Origin: Hydractinia symbiolongicarpus
Taxonomy: Eukaryota; Cnidaria; Hydrozoa; Anthoathecata; Hydractiniidae
Direction: 5' to 3'
DNA length: 64,000 nucleotides
Assembly: GCF_029227915.1 (NCBI RefSeq)
Contig: NC_079875.1
Location: forward strand, 7,745,001-7,809,000
Shown here: positions 49,369-62,449 of the stretch, in pieces
Layout: each line of letters opens with the position of its first letter
Numbering within the stretch: the first letter of the stretch is position 1
Position numbers and translations under genes: made by a program
Notes under the pieces: model-generated
What the model was told of the DNA's origin: nothing
Databases searched by the model: none
What the model saw: only the letters and a program-made list of their open reading frames with translations

Positions 49369-50427
49369 GATCTTATCTACGATCATGTTCTCTTGTGAGG
49401 GATATTACTTTTCGCGAAATGCCCAGACGCAAAAGCTGTGATTTCAAAATTTTGAAATATATTTTCTGTCCGGGTGTTTACTCTCTGTCATGCATATAGT
49501 CAAATTGTCAGAAAATTTGATGTTTTTATGAAATATCAGGAAAATGTCAGAATTTTAAAACTTGTAATGCAGATGCTTTTCAGTGTCGGTTTTTCCCTTC
49601 TGTTTGCAGGGGAAAATACTCGAAAATGTGTGGAGTTTTAGCTAAAAAATTTCAGGAATGTCAAAGACATGTCGACTCAATTTTTGAGTGGACACTTGTA
49701 GATATACAAGAGTTTTCCACATAAAAATATGGTATAGTACGATTCTTAAAACAAAACACATGATGGTAAATGCTACACATGTCTGACATGGTCTAAAAAA
49801 TGTAAAAAGAATGAATGCCTGGTAAAACTGTGCCACAATGGTTAAAGTCATTGAATCACTTAGAATCAGCTCTTATGACTAAATAATTGCTGTTAAAAAG
49901 GGGCAATTTCCAAATATGAAGGGTGCAATATGCACGGTACCAATCGACTAAATGACTCATGCAATATTCTTTAAAAAAGTCATACAACATAGTTTCATTT
50001 TGTTTGTAAAGTAGCTATACTCATTAGTTTTTCCTTTTTATTATTTTTCGAGAATGATAATAATAGCAAAGTTTCGTCATAGCCGCCATTAAAAATATCT
50101 AGAAGAAATAAAATATACTTTGACATTGACAATTTCACACCAAATGACACCAAATCACACCCACTCCTTTCTTGACGTCAAAGACAGTGCAAAACATGGT
50201 TTTTCTTTGAAACGAGTACCTGTAGACGAGGATGGGATTTTAATAACAGATTGTACCCAATTTCTAAAAAATTGAAATCAATGATATTACAGTTAGCACC
50301 TTCAACACTGAGCACGAGATCACAATAATTAGAGAGGCACTGAGAGAAGAAGCATTGTTTCGACGTTTTAGCGTAGTAGCTATCTTCTCTAAAGTTTAAG
50401 ATGGTGATAACAATGTCGATACAGCAC

Positions 50428-50613
50428 TGTTAAAGTACAGTCTTATGTTGTGCATGATAATTCTGGACATGCAGAATTAACAGTTTTTGGAAAACATGCA
50501 GATTTTAGACATGACACAAATGTTAAAGTACAGTCCTATGTTGTGCATGATAATTCTGGACATGCAGAATTAACAGTTTTTGGAAAACATGCAGATTTTA
50601 GACATGACACAAA
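50428..50613. repeat. Nearly perfect 93-bp tandem duplication
   Basis: 50428-50520 and 50521-50613 differ at a single base (T/C near 50442/50535). The unit is 31 codons long and stays open, encoding VVHDNSGHAELTVFGKHADF and FRHDTN in each copy. The open frame spans 50411-50725 and includes the 13-bp repeat that follows. No family is recognised. Confidence 0.9.
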
Positions 50614-50638
50614 TGCCGCCAACCTATTTGTACCCATA

Positions 50639-50705
50639 GTGCACCTCTGGAGTGCACCTCTGGAGTGCACCTCTGGAGTGCACCTCTGGAGTGCACCTCT
50701 GGAGT
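50639..50705. repeat. 13-bp perfect tandem repeat, five copies
   Basis: TGCACCTCTGGAG repeated five times without error, 26 bp after the 93-bp duplication. Each unit junction forms a GTGCAC palindrome. Confidence 0.95.
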
Positions 50706-50729
50706 GGAAATCGATGACGATATAGTCCA

Positions 50730-51655
50730 ATGTGCTCGTTAATTATACTTCAAAAGAACATCACTGGTACACTGCTGGAATATGTGTCAAATAAGAAATG
50801 GGATGTTGGCGTCGCGGAGAAAGTTTTGTGTCAAATATTTATGGACAATAATGGACGAGGTTGCTATTCGCGAGAGAATGAAATTCCTAAAAAGGCTTAT
50901 GAAGCTGATTTTGGCAGCAACAGTCCATTTTTCGAGAAAATAATGTTGTAAAACTTGAGCAACAATAAAGACATAGACCATGATGGTGTTTTTTGTTTTT
51001 TGTTTATTGTTTGTTTTCGTCTTTTTTGAGAGAGTTTTTGCATTTGGAAATTTCAAAAAAGCAAAATGCACAAGTTTTTTCATGCAAAATCATAGCTAAT
51101 TTAAAAAAAGTAAAAGCTTTTTTACGCGGAAAAATCTTTTTTTGCTAAGCAAATTGAAGGCCCCTGCCTGAAATTCGCTGTTACAAAAAAAAATCAATGA
51201 CACATAGACGGATTTTATTAATACGTATACAATATTTTTCTTTTTTTCATTCTATCAATCTGTTACAATAACGTTTGTCCTTTTGCCATGCTTAACGTTT
51301 TTCTAATATCTTTATCCATAAACTAGTTCTATTTTTTTACTTTACACAAAGCAAGAAAAATTAAAAAAATTTAAAATCTCATATTTTACTCGTTCGTAAA
51401 AAATTTTTTTTAGGCGTAAATAACCCTTTCCTTAAATTTGCGAAAGTTTTTTTCTCGAAATATGTTCCAAAAACAGCGAAACGCGAAAATTTATTCTATA
51501 AATTTCGTTTTTTTTTTGATACGCGAAAGTTTCTGCCCTTAAAGTAGTCATAATTATAGCTGTACGATTTCTTGACAGCCTTTTATCTGACATGTTCTTC
51601 GATCTGCCAATTAAAAACTAGCGCAGTCTGGAGTGGAACAGCACTCAGACATGAA
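50730..51655. other. Unassigned; one short frame
   Basis: A 73-codon frame at 50730-50951 (NKKWDVGVAEKVLCQIFMDN region) has protein-like composition but no recognised motif. The remainder is T-rich. Confidence 0.3.
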
Positions 51656-51796
51656 CACTTACACTTTTTTATTAAAAAATTACATTTAAACACTTGTATT
51701 CTATTCATTAAAAAAAGTGTTACTTTTGGAAAACACTTCTATTTTGTACGAAGTGTCTCATTTTAACACTTAAATTATTTACTAAGAAAAGTGTTA
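51656..51796. repeat. Cluster of AACACTT / AAGTGTT heptamers
   Basis: At least seven copies of AACACTT or its complement lie within 140 bp in both orientations, spaced about 12-35 bp. AAGTG is the core of NK2-type homeodomain sites, so this could be a binding-site cluster or just a decayed repeat. Confidence 0.4.
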
Positions 51797-54700
51797 CATT
51801 TTTTTAATTATCATTTCTATTTTCCTAATTGAAAAGGTTCATATCTACTTGAACATTTTACATTTTGAATTTTTAACGCTATACTTATGAAAGTGCCTTT
51901 TTATATAAAAGTGTCTTTTTATAGACTCTCATACTTTTATCACTTATTGATTTTCGCCGACCGAATCTTTAAAATTGCCTTGCGGATACAGAGAGAGACA
52001 GCGCAGCTAGGTTGGATACACGAGGCTGTGACATTTAGGCTTTAGGCTAAAATATTTGCGCGGACCCTGTCATTGTTATTACCTGAAAAGCCAATAGGAA
52101 AGCTTCGTTTTGTTTACAACTAATAAGAGTACAGATTGTAAATAATCTGATCTTCACGATTTTCTAGTACTCTACATTCCTTGGTCAAAGCTTTGGACTA
52201 TGACCAAAAGCACTTAAATTCTAGTAGTGCGCATCGTGCCCTTTGGCTGTGCCTGTGGGGAATTTCTTTTAGGGTTGTCTTGCTGGTGGGAACTCCAGAG
52301 TAGTATATATTTTAGTATAATTGATATAAGGTAAGAATTATTCAATTTTGATTAGCTAGCTGGTGTTTTTAGCTGATCTGCACATGCCTTTTGTCTAGTC
52401 ACCAGGATAGCTAACTTTAGAATAGTTAAAGCTAGCTAGCTACCAGAAAAGCAGGCTAAAAAATGCAGGCAATAAGCCATAGACTATTTTTTTTAAACGT
52501 TATTTCTAAGATTTGCGCATTGCTCACTTATACATATACTATGTTTTAACAGTTTTTTACATCTATATTATAACTGGAACATATATGTTTTTCCGTAAGC
52601 TGAAAATCCAGACCACATTATACACGTTTAGCCTTTATAATTTGCAACGTCGTTGACCGTGCAATTGGCCGAGGCGAATGCCCAGGTATTAACAAAAATT
52701 CTCGATTTACGTTGGCATGTATTTGCCGACATGGATTATGTTGCAGTTGGATGTGACTTAATTTAGATATATAAGTTTTGTTCTCATTGTCTTATAAATT
52801 TCTCTTTAAATGTAACTGCGATTTGTGTATGGGAGCATACAATCACAAACAAAATATAAATTACCCACATGAAACCGAGTTTTCCAGCTTAGAGCAGGCA
52901 AAGGGTAGTTCATGTTGGGAGTTTCTTGCCAACAAGAAATAAATGAAATTAGAAAGGCTGATGTTTGAACACCTTCATAGACTATATATAAGAACAAAAT
53001 TATAAGTGTACAACGCTAAAAAAGTATAAAAAGAAAATGGTTATTATAAAAAAAAACCTGACCCTATTAAAATTAAAGCAGGTTTAAACTTGGAAGAAAA
53101 TGGGTTTTTTCGTCGTCTGTCTGGTGATATTACACTGAAATTGTGTTTCACCGATGTTGTACAAATTTTTAATGAAGTATAATCAAATATTTTCACAATT
53201 AATAATAATTTTTGTATTAGTCTTTCTTACACGTGTTGTGAACACTGTGAATAAAATCATGTATACATACTTTACGTGTCTTGTATATACGTTTTCTGTC
53301 CTGATGGTTTTAAAATTGAATGGAGGGATAAATGAGGGATAAATATGTTGTGTATGGACTAGTATCCAATTGTATTATCGTTCCTCATTTTTTGAATTTT
53401 TTTTCTTTTTTAGATTCAAACATCCACTGTCGGCATTTTTGAATGGAGCGAGAGAGTTAGAGAAACGCCTAAATACTGAAACATTCAGAAGTTCAATGTT
53501 ACATAAAAGAATTTGTATATATCAAAAAATGTCCACAATTTTCTAGATCAATTTCAAAGACATCAATTTTTTTTTTAGAGAATACTATTTGTAAAATATT
53601 TTATTTTTTTATTCATATTTAGACATTCTTTTTTTATTAGAACATTAGAATATGGTAAAAAGCCCTTGCAATGTTTTTAACGTTTTTGAAATGCAGCCTA
53701 TAAATATTCTTGAGATGTTCTTAATGTACAGTAAATGATGAATAAGCGCCTGGGCAGGGAGCTTATTTAATTTCACCCATTAAAAGGGGCGCTTAATTGG
53801 CAGGGCGGTTAATTATGTAGTAGTGCTTATTCAGCAGGGGGCGGTTATTCTGTAATTTATGGTATTACCCTAATTTGATGATAATTACTACAAAGTGTAG
53901 CACTTGGATTTTTTATATTTTTTTATATTTTTATTAAAAAAAATTGTTCACAAAGCCTTAAAATAATCTTAACATGTTCTTAAATTTTGAGATTTATGTT
54001 CTTATACTTTGTTTTGTCCTCAGAACAAAAGATATTTACGCTGGTTTACTTTGTTTTTTCTTTGTTTTTAAACTTGTTAAACTTTGGTGCAGATAACATG
54101 CATTGCGTTTTGGATTGCGTTTCGTCTGAGGATAATCTCACACCATATGACATATTTTAATCCCATACTTATTATTTCTGCTGATGCCGGAAATCTACAA
54201 ACCATCGGGCTTCTTATTTTGATTAAATCAGTGAAAGTGGATTTCTTTTCTGTACTTTTAAATGAGGATTGCTGTTCCTTTTTGTAAAGATTTATCGACA
54301 AAATGTATTTTTGTGAAGCAGCTGTTTGCATACCACAAAATCCCAGCAGCACCTTTGATTTACAGGCAATTAATTTTGTGGATTTAGTGAATTATTCACC
54401 TCCACACATTCGGAGAATTGTATTATGCAGAAGTGGAGTCTACAACTTTTTCGAAAATATCTCTTTACAGAAACTAGCAATCCATTTCTTCCGAGTTTGT
54501 TGTTCTTAAAAATACTTTGCGAGAGGGGGATTATAATTAAAATAGTTTTAGATCATGCAGCAAACGTCTAATTTTATTAACAGCTTCGTGCGTAGTTCTT
54601 TATGAATGCTAGATAGCCTAAATATTCAGCTTAAAGAAGAATTAAACCTCAAACTTTATTATCATTATTTCGGTTAACATTATGTAAGTTTCCCAAATTC

Positions 54701-55184
54701 TGGTCAAAATTTTGAAAAATATTATTTGGATTGATTTGGATGATAACAAGTGCATCACGATGCACAAGGATTTTATGTTTGTGCCGCACAGTGTTAGAGA
54801 CAGCCGGCATACCACATCGATAATACCAGAAAAAATATAATGAACTCTCCACATATACAAATAAGTAAGCCTTTCTTCAAAAAATATGTTTCTCGTAAAT
54901 ATTTTCACAGACCATATTTCTCATAGTCACACAAAAATAAAACGTTCTTCTTATCTTCTCACTTTTCGCTTTATAATTTCACAGGTCCACGCGCTGTGAA
55001 AATACACACCATCGTAGATTTATAATTATAAAAATAATGTCTTTCCTTAAAAATAAAGTAGAAAAGGAGGAGCAATTATGTGCCTCAAATAACAATTTGT
55101 TTCAAAGAAGTTTTGATGAATAAATAATTTCCTTTGAATATTTTATCCTGGTTTACACTAACATAAACTTTGATTCCATTGTAG
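51797..55184. other. Intergenic, no gene seen
   Basis: AT-rich. 53750-53830 holds a short relative of the CTTATT minisatellites. Frames at 54077-54352 and 54303-54509 have no signature. Confidence 0.4.
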
Positions 55185-55349
55185 GGAAATGAGGTACATC
55201 AGTTACCGACAGTACACGGTTGGTATTATGAAAGGCTTGGAAAAGGATGTCGCGTTGTGATTCCAGCTTGTGTTGTGCCAAAAATAAGGGAAGAATTTCC
55301 TGATCCAAATGGAAAATGTACTGATTCTAAAGAATTTGTTAACATATAA
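55185..55349 (+). pseudogene. P2X7-C-terminal-like domain fragment, frameshifted
   Basis: After a TTGTAG acceptor-like site, one frame reads MRYISYRQYTV. A shift of one base then gives GWYYERLGKGCRVVIPACVV followed by PKIREEFPDPNGKCTDS and a stop. The pattern (RYxxYRQ.. W..GRLGKG.R.V(I/L)PSC.V..IR..FPDPxG.Y.GF) is that of the P2X7 cytoplasmic ballast-type domain, which also occurs alone in many invertebrate proteins. The frameshift and missing upstream Cys cluster point to a pseudogene or last-exon remnant. Confidence 0.65.
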
Positions 55350-56751
55350 CTGGACTTCGCATTTTCACACAAACAATAACAACAACCAAAAAGCTACCTT
55401 TGTTGTTTATCCATCTCAAATAACGCAATTTTTCTTCGTGACTGTTTGGTTGAGGAATCATAAAAAAGACTTCTTCACCTCTCCTTTTACAGTACTATTT
55501 CTGTAACCATAAGCTTTACAAGTAGGCATCAAAGATAACATCAACAAAAACGCTGCTACGTTTGTTCAAAACGTATAAGCAACTTTAAAAAAGATGAGAA
55601 GATTAAAAAATTGAAATGAGCGTAAAATACGTCATAGATCTCCATCGCAGATATTGTTTTGATTTTAACATGGCGATTACTGTTGTCAATGTTTATGCTA
55701 GAAAAGGGATGTAAATTTAAAGAATTTCATTTTTTTTATATATACCATCAAAACAAGTAGGGTTTGTAAAAGATATTTCCGAAGAAAAAAAAATTGGGCT
55801 TAATTCTCCTTTAAGGGCAATGTAAAACCAAAGCAGTTCCTATGGTATTATAAGTCTTTATTCATTTATCTTTTATAATTTGTATTTAATGAAGCTAGCC
55901 TACTCAAATATCACTCCAAACGTCAAATTTACTCGAGATGCGCTGCAATGTCCTTAAAAACCTTTCTCACAGAAGATTCTATAAATTTTTCTACTGAATA
56001 TTTCTTAGAGTTTGTCGAATCTTTCAGTATAATTCTTACCTATTACTGCATTCGTTGAGCAAATTGCTAACGCCCCTCCTGGGATTCCTGTTTAATGCCT
56101 CTTTAATGTCTCTGGAATGTCCAAACACATTAAAGAAACAAAACACGAAATGAACTTTGAGAAAATAGAAATTCTCTATAGGGAAAACAATTTTATTAAA
56201 AGAAAATTTAAAGAGGCATTAGCGATTAAACAACACAAATCGGATTTATTGAACAAAAAAGATGAAATAAGACGACTATCTGAAATTTGGGAAAACATAT
56301 TATAATTTTTAACGACTTTTATTGTTAATAAACGAATTTTATACATTTTATTTTTATCAAGAGAATTTTTAACATTTTGTACATGCATGTTGAAAGACGT
56401 TTTTAGTTGTGATCTGAAGATGCTCTGACAAAGATCAGGGAGAAAATTTATCAAATTTAATTTGTTATTTATTGCCTTAAGCCCAAGAAATATTTGCTAA
56501 ATAAATTTTTTTGTTTACATAGGGAAAGAAGACTATTTTTAAGCTATTAATGAGATTGAGGTTGGTGCTTAAATTTCTGTATTATAAATAACTATATAAA
56601 AATAAAAACTTACATTATAATCACGTGCGTTGTGTTACAAAACTTACAAAACTTTAAGATCATCCTTGTTGTCTGTCCTTTTCTAATTTACTCGTTTTTT
56701 GGCGAAATATTTTGTAGTAAAATTTCATGCGAACGCGAACAATTTGGAAAG
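55350..56751. other. No gene seen
   Basis: AT-rich. The Lys/Glu-rich 62-codon frame at 56117-56305 is unsupported. The 3' flank of methyltransferase copy 2 lies at the end. Confidence 0.4.
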
Positions 56752-57722
56752 TTATAATACTTTAAACATGACGTAATAGCAATGAACTTCTTCAAAGTTT
56801 TTCGTTGGTTCCAATCTATACGGCTCCTTCTTCATGTAGATTAACTCCGCCTTCTTTTCCTTCATCAACTTACCTTGCCAATACATAAAATCCATTTTGT
56901 CGTTTGGATCAGAAACTGTATAATGTATGTAACCTCCGGGCTTCACTATACGTGCAAGCTCAAATATGGTATCCATTGGGAGGTGACAAGCGAGGTAACA
57001 TCCGGCGGAAATAGCCACATCATATGAGTTGTCTTTAATACCAGGGGTGGGATTGGAGGTAAATAACACTTAAACAGAAACCCAGTAAAAATACAAAAGA
57101 ACATATTGTGTACTGTTTTGATGAAAGTTCAAAGGGCACTTTATTGTAGAAATAGTATACGACTTTCTTATATATATATATATGAGTGTTTCGCCGCAGG
57201 AATTTAAAAATTTGTTTTTTAGCGTTTGTGTCACGATTTTGTGAGGGTAACAATGTTTCTATGTGATGGTATCACAATAAACTAGTTCACAACAAATAGG
57301 TAGAAAAAAATATTAACGTTGTTTACGTCTTTTAAGAAAAACAACAACCAACCTTTAAACAATTTGCCATAACATTTTGTTTCTTCGGCCATCTCCAGAA
57401 ACTTGTCTGACATGTCTAATCCATCAATATTTTTAAATCCTTCTTTAACAAGAGACTTTCCAAGATTTCCACTGCCACATCCCACATCCAAAATCTTCTT
57501 GTTCTCTAAATTTTTGTGCTCGAAGAATACAGCCAAGTCTTTTGCAAGCCCTTTGAAGGGCTCGTACTTAAGAATAGCGTTGGCTTTATCATACACAGAA
57601 GCAAAACCGCTGTAAACTTCAGATATAGTTTCTGTATTCGCGGAATATAGTTTATTCAAGTAATCAAAAATGAATTTTTTGTCCTCCTCACTGACAACGT
57701 GTCCATTTGTGCTATTTTCCAT
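56752..57722 (-). CDS. METTL27 (WBSCR27)-like SAM-dependent methyltransferase, copy 2
   Basis: Exon 1 is 57353-57722 (370 nt) and exon 2 is 56752-57068 (317 nt). Both equal the exon lengths of the copy at 43985, and the predicted protein is again 228 aa. Motif I is ILDVGCGSGNLG, and IDGLDMSDKF and IVKPGGYIHYTVSD are present. The start is the ATG of MENSTNGHVVSEED. Differences from copy 1 cluster at residues about 22-40 (SANTETISEVYSGF here, SVNTETMPKFYVDF there) and in the C-terminal end. The core is almost unchanged. The intron is 284 bp here and 485 bp in copy 1. No breaks are seen, so both copies are probably functional. Confidence 0.9.
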
Positions 57723-60700
57723 CTTTATGCGGTCCAATCTTGAATCTATCTTGAATTTCCAATACTGAGACGACCACTTGAAAACGTTTTATATAAATAC
57801 GAAGACAATGTGTCAAAAATGATTGGCTAAAAAAACAAGGTCTCTATTATCATTGGTCAATGTAAAGAATGTATTTATCAGTTAACTTAATTTTGATTGG
57901 TATTAGAATATTAATTACGATTGGCAGGAGTAATCTATTTAATTGCAACAACAACATTTTGAGAGATGCTTTTGTAGAGATTGTAGAAAATTTAATTGTT
58001 ATTGGCTGCCAAAGCCACCTACACACACGGAACTGGCGTGTTAATATGAAGAACAACAACGTTATTCAGAATTAGACGTCTGTTAATTAGACGAATGTTT
58101 TTCAGCGCGTGTGTGCGGATAAAATTAGCTAAATCTCTAAGAATAGAGTTGCCGACTCGAAAAAATTTTTTGGTTGTAAATTTTACATAAGAATACACTG
58201 ATAAAAGCAAGCAGAAAAAGAGAATATAAGATTCTACTTGATTTTATGTTTACAGCGGCTTTTGGCAGTTCTGCTCTGTCAGTTTTGCATTTTTAGCAGC
58301 TGTGAAAATAGCAATGTTCGTATAAATTTTCGCGTTTGTTGTACGACTGGCTTTCATGTAATGATATGGAAACCTCTGTTGAAGGTAGTTCTTGTTGTGT
58401 AAATTCTCCAGTTACCCAAATTTGGCTGAAAATGGTGTCAACACATTGGCGATGTGTGCTGTTCCATATTTTTTTCCGTAAAAGGTTAGTAGTACATCGC
58501 GTGTTCGTTTATTATATTCCAAAGCGGGAATACATCCCAACCTTATCGTATTACAACACATTTCAAGTTTATCGTAATCGAATTAACTGAGAAATTTTTC
58601 AGCAAAACAGAACGATAGCTTACTTTTTGGGAAAAAAATGGATGTTCTATTTACAAATCCTTAAATCTCTTGGAGAAATGCAGTTTTTAATCACTCCCGC
58701 CTCCAATAAACCAATCACGCCCCCAATAAACCACCAATGACATACACTCTAAGACGCTAAATCACTTTTTGACACATGGTTTTGAAATATGATTAATTAG
58801 ATTGTTTACAAAATGATTTTAAGCATGTTTTTTTAAATATATTATCCTTATTCTAATTAGTAATTTGCCCTTGACGTAAATATATATGGTTATTATTTAA
58901 TCAACTTACTAATACACCACACACGAGGGACGACGTGAAAATGTTTTCTTTTTTCCGTTCATAAGAACACAACCAGTGTTGCAGTACCTCACGTACAATC
59001 TTAATTGAAAACATTTTCCTGTTTCAAAGTGTGTCTTTAGTTACAATGGGTCCTTGTACAATTTCCTTGTAGGAATTTCTCTAAATTTTTCCTTGTGTAA
59101 ACTAACGTTTTTGTAAGTAGATTTTTATGCAAACAAGTTTTATTCAAACACTTAAAATAGATATAAAATCATTTAGGATTATTTATATAGGCTAATATAT
59201 AAGAGTAGTGAACAAGCCAGTTCAATATTTCGTAAGAATGATGTCTTCCTGTATGATTATAAAGTTGATCAGTTGCAAGAATAATTTCTGCAAAAATTTC
59301 TTGACACTAAAAGCTGCGTTTTTAGTCACATTAACAATATTCAGTTGAACAATAGCCGTTTTTAAGGATCTTTAACTTAACAAAGCTTTACAATATGGAG
59401 AAAACAGGCGTCAAACCTTGAATACGTGATGTAAAGGGTTTCTACAAATTGGTAGAGAAACAGATAGCTTAATTTTTTTTCTGAAGCCGTCCAAATAAAG
59501 TATATACTTTATCGGTGAAAAAAGATGGTATATAATAATCAGACAAACCAATCATTTTTATCTACTTTATTTTTTTAACGACTTTTTGTTTTTTAGCGCA
59601 CTATAAATTTTAATGCTTCGAACTTAAGTTAATACAATGTTTAAAGCTTTTCAGTTTTTGTTTTGAGTTGAAATGAAAATTTTTGTAGGGTGTTATTATG
59701 CATTTAAACAAAAGTTCATCTGCAAAAAGTAACTTTGCTGGTAAAACTCATTCGGATAAAATAATTAAATTTTGTGCAGGTGTCTAATATTTTCGTTGAC
59801 TAAAAAAATTCACAGTAAAATCAGGATTGCAGAAACTATGACAATAACGGAATTCTTTTTGACTTTCCCATCAAGCCGGTCTGAAAACATATCATCCCAA
59901 GTTTCAAAACGTCATTTCGATTTTTGCCGAAGTTTTACGACTTCTATTTTTTTTTTATTTTTACGTTATTCTTAACCAATTTTTAGCTAGCTGCTATATA
60001 AGTTGATCAACTGTCACTTTTAAATTTGAACTACCGCAGTATCTTTTAAATATTTAGAAAAAAAACGGATCACAAATTAAGAATATCCTAACATTATGTC
60101 CAGGCTCTACTATTACATATCAAGTAAACTGAATTTCTTTATTCGTCCAAAAGCAACAACGAAATGTCTGTTACACGTGGTAAAATATACTCCAGAAAAA
60201 TATAGCCATTTTATTATATCAAGGGTGATTATATGTTTTATGTGTAGTCAAGAATATTATTAACAATGCTATTGGTAAAAAAATTAAGAATATTGAGGCT
60301 GAAACGGAAACACACTATTCTCACAAAAAAAGCGTGTGGAAACAAAATTCAATAACGAAATTAAAAAGTGTCTGGGTAAACTCACGACCAACCACCCTGT
60401 GTTGCTTTTCATTTTAACGCCAGCGGGTGATAGCAGTTAAATCGAAGTCGCCACTAACGTCACAGAGTCCTATCATAGAACAGAACCGAAGTGCCGCCTG
60501 TACCAGAGTTATGTCGGAAATCTGATAAAAGATAAAAGAAGTCCTTGAGATAAGATTGAACAATAACTGTAAAAATAAAAAAATGTTTGTCTAGTTTCTT
60601 ATTTCATTCTTTTGTTGTCTAACTTTAAGACATTTCCGCCATATTTTTTTAGTTCTCGAGGAGAATATAGATTGAAAATATTCTTTCTTAAATAACCAAT

Positions 60701-61495
60701 TAAATATTGTTTTGTTTATTGTTTTAATCGCGGTAAAAAATCCATGGAAACTGTCGATATAAGCAATCACCTTTTCCTTAAATCGAGATTTCTGATAAAA
60801 TACTCTTTTAAACGTTTTGAAAATAATTTTTAAACTTTGTGAAAATAGTTAACTAGCATATCTTTATACAAGATTATTGCACATGGCAACCATGGCTTTA
60901 AATCTTTTTAGAGATATCAATTACCTTTCTAAAGCTAGCAACCAGATATGGCTTCACGTCTTATTTTGTTTCCTCGTCAAAACAAAATTTTAACTAATAT
61001 TTAATAAAATTTACAGATTGCAGCTCGTTTTACTGCCAAAAAGAGTACTAAAAAGTAGTAAACCATCAAAACGTAATTGTTTATAAACCAGTTGTCTATA
61101 CAGTTAAGTGCGTATAAGTTCTTGTACTTCATCTTTCGAGTGGTCTATTTATTACACACCGTCTTTACAATGTGCGAATAAAAAGAGTACGTCCATGATA
61201 GAGATCTTGCGTAAAATATTTTCTTTAACATCTCGGCTTAATAGCCTTGTGTCGTTGTAGTGGCCACACGGTAGGGCACATAAAGAACCAAAATATAAGT
61301 AAGAAAAGTCCTCGCATAGCACCACAAAGCTATTTTCTGTTGTGAAAGTATAAAGGAGGCGCTATTTTCTTTCTTTATTTGGATTAGGATTTAAACCAGA
61401 AAACCATGCTTACCCATCAAAGGTTTGCAGTTTGCTGTTTGTGTAACTATTATTTGGAACGAAAAAGCACTGCCAAATAGGAAAAATATATTCTA
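57723..61495. other. Upstream of copy 2 and long intergenic stretch
   Basis: AT-rich. It should include the promoter of methyltransferase copy 2. No splice-supported coding exon, RNA gene or element with clear ends was found. Confidence 0.4.
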
Positions 61496-61641
61496 ACTAG
61501 CCGCTAGAATCCACGGGTTCGCCAGTCCTTTTTATACTGCATTGCGTGCGTCTCGCTACCTGCGCAGCTAAGCTACCATTTTGCGTGACAGACAGACGGA
61601 CAGACGGACGGAGAGACGTATACGGGTATTATAATATAGAT
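61496..61641 (-). mobile_element. Helitron-like non-autonomous element, copy 3
   Basis: Reverse orientation. CTAGCCGCTAGAATCCACGG at the left is the 3' end with a partly deleted hairpin. ACGTATACGGGTATTATAAT and ATAGAT at the right form the 5' end. The inside has GCGCAGCTAAGCTACCATTT and an expanded (ACGG)n/(ACAG)n run, as in the copy at 37707 (TAGCTTAGCTGCGC). Confidence 0.65.
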
Positions 61642-62449
61642 GTTTCATCCACACTTTCTACGTTCTGATTTCTTTTAAAAAAATAATTTCACATACTGTG
61701 TTCAGATTTTTTTTTAAAATCTTTTTTCCGCAAAAAAAAAACAAAATTGAGCTTATACGAAAGACATTTGAAAGTTATCTAGGAATCCTTTTAATATTTT
61801 GAGAAATCTTCATAGGTTTTCTGGATACTTGTCTGAAAAATCGCATTAATTATGCATAATGTGACGTCAGGAACTGGCTCTGCAACATAGAATTAGTGTT
61901 ATAGGGCATATTTATAGTAACTAAATATTGAATTTATTAAAATTATTGAATTTATTAAAATGTTTCAAACACCAAGCTGACCAAAATATTTTTAACCCTA
62001 CATGCTCTGCCAAGCCTATTATACAACACCCACTCAAAGCTAGTTCGTGACGTCATGCATAATAAGTATAACTTCCAAGTCTTAAAAAAACAATCAAAAT
62101 TTCCCTCCCATTGGTACTGCTATCAACGAGGGTCCTGTAAAGAGGGTTCTAGTGCAATAAAAGCTACGAAAGTCGTGCAGGCACAGCAATAGCTCAAATA
62201 GGTAACCACGTAAGTATAATGAGTTTTCTCTATGACGTTTTATGATCAATAATGATTGTCATTATTTGAGTTTCCGCTGTTTAAATCCTGTTCATCCTCT
62301 GTATATGAGCCCTTTACGCCATCTGATAAAATCAATAATTTTTTACTAGGCGAGGAAGTTCATACAGGCACATGGCATCTTGTTCAAATTACGCAACAGT
62401 ATCGTTTTATTCTCTAACAAAAATATTCTTCCTGAAATTAAAATAAAAA
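61642..62449. other. No gene seen
   Basis: AT-rich, with short direct repeats (GAATTTATTAAAAT at about 61930-61960). Confidence 0.4.

Noticed and set aside
50730-50951. 73-codon ORF as a coding exon
   Set aside because: Composition is plausible, but there is no recognised family and no clear splice sites; left unassigned.
57403-57615. Plus-strand ORF (also 44837-45049)
   Set aside because: Both are antisense shadows of the first exons of the two methyltransferase genes, which explains why they resemble each other.
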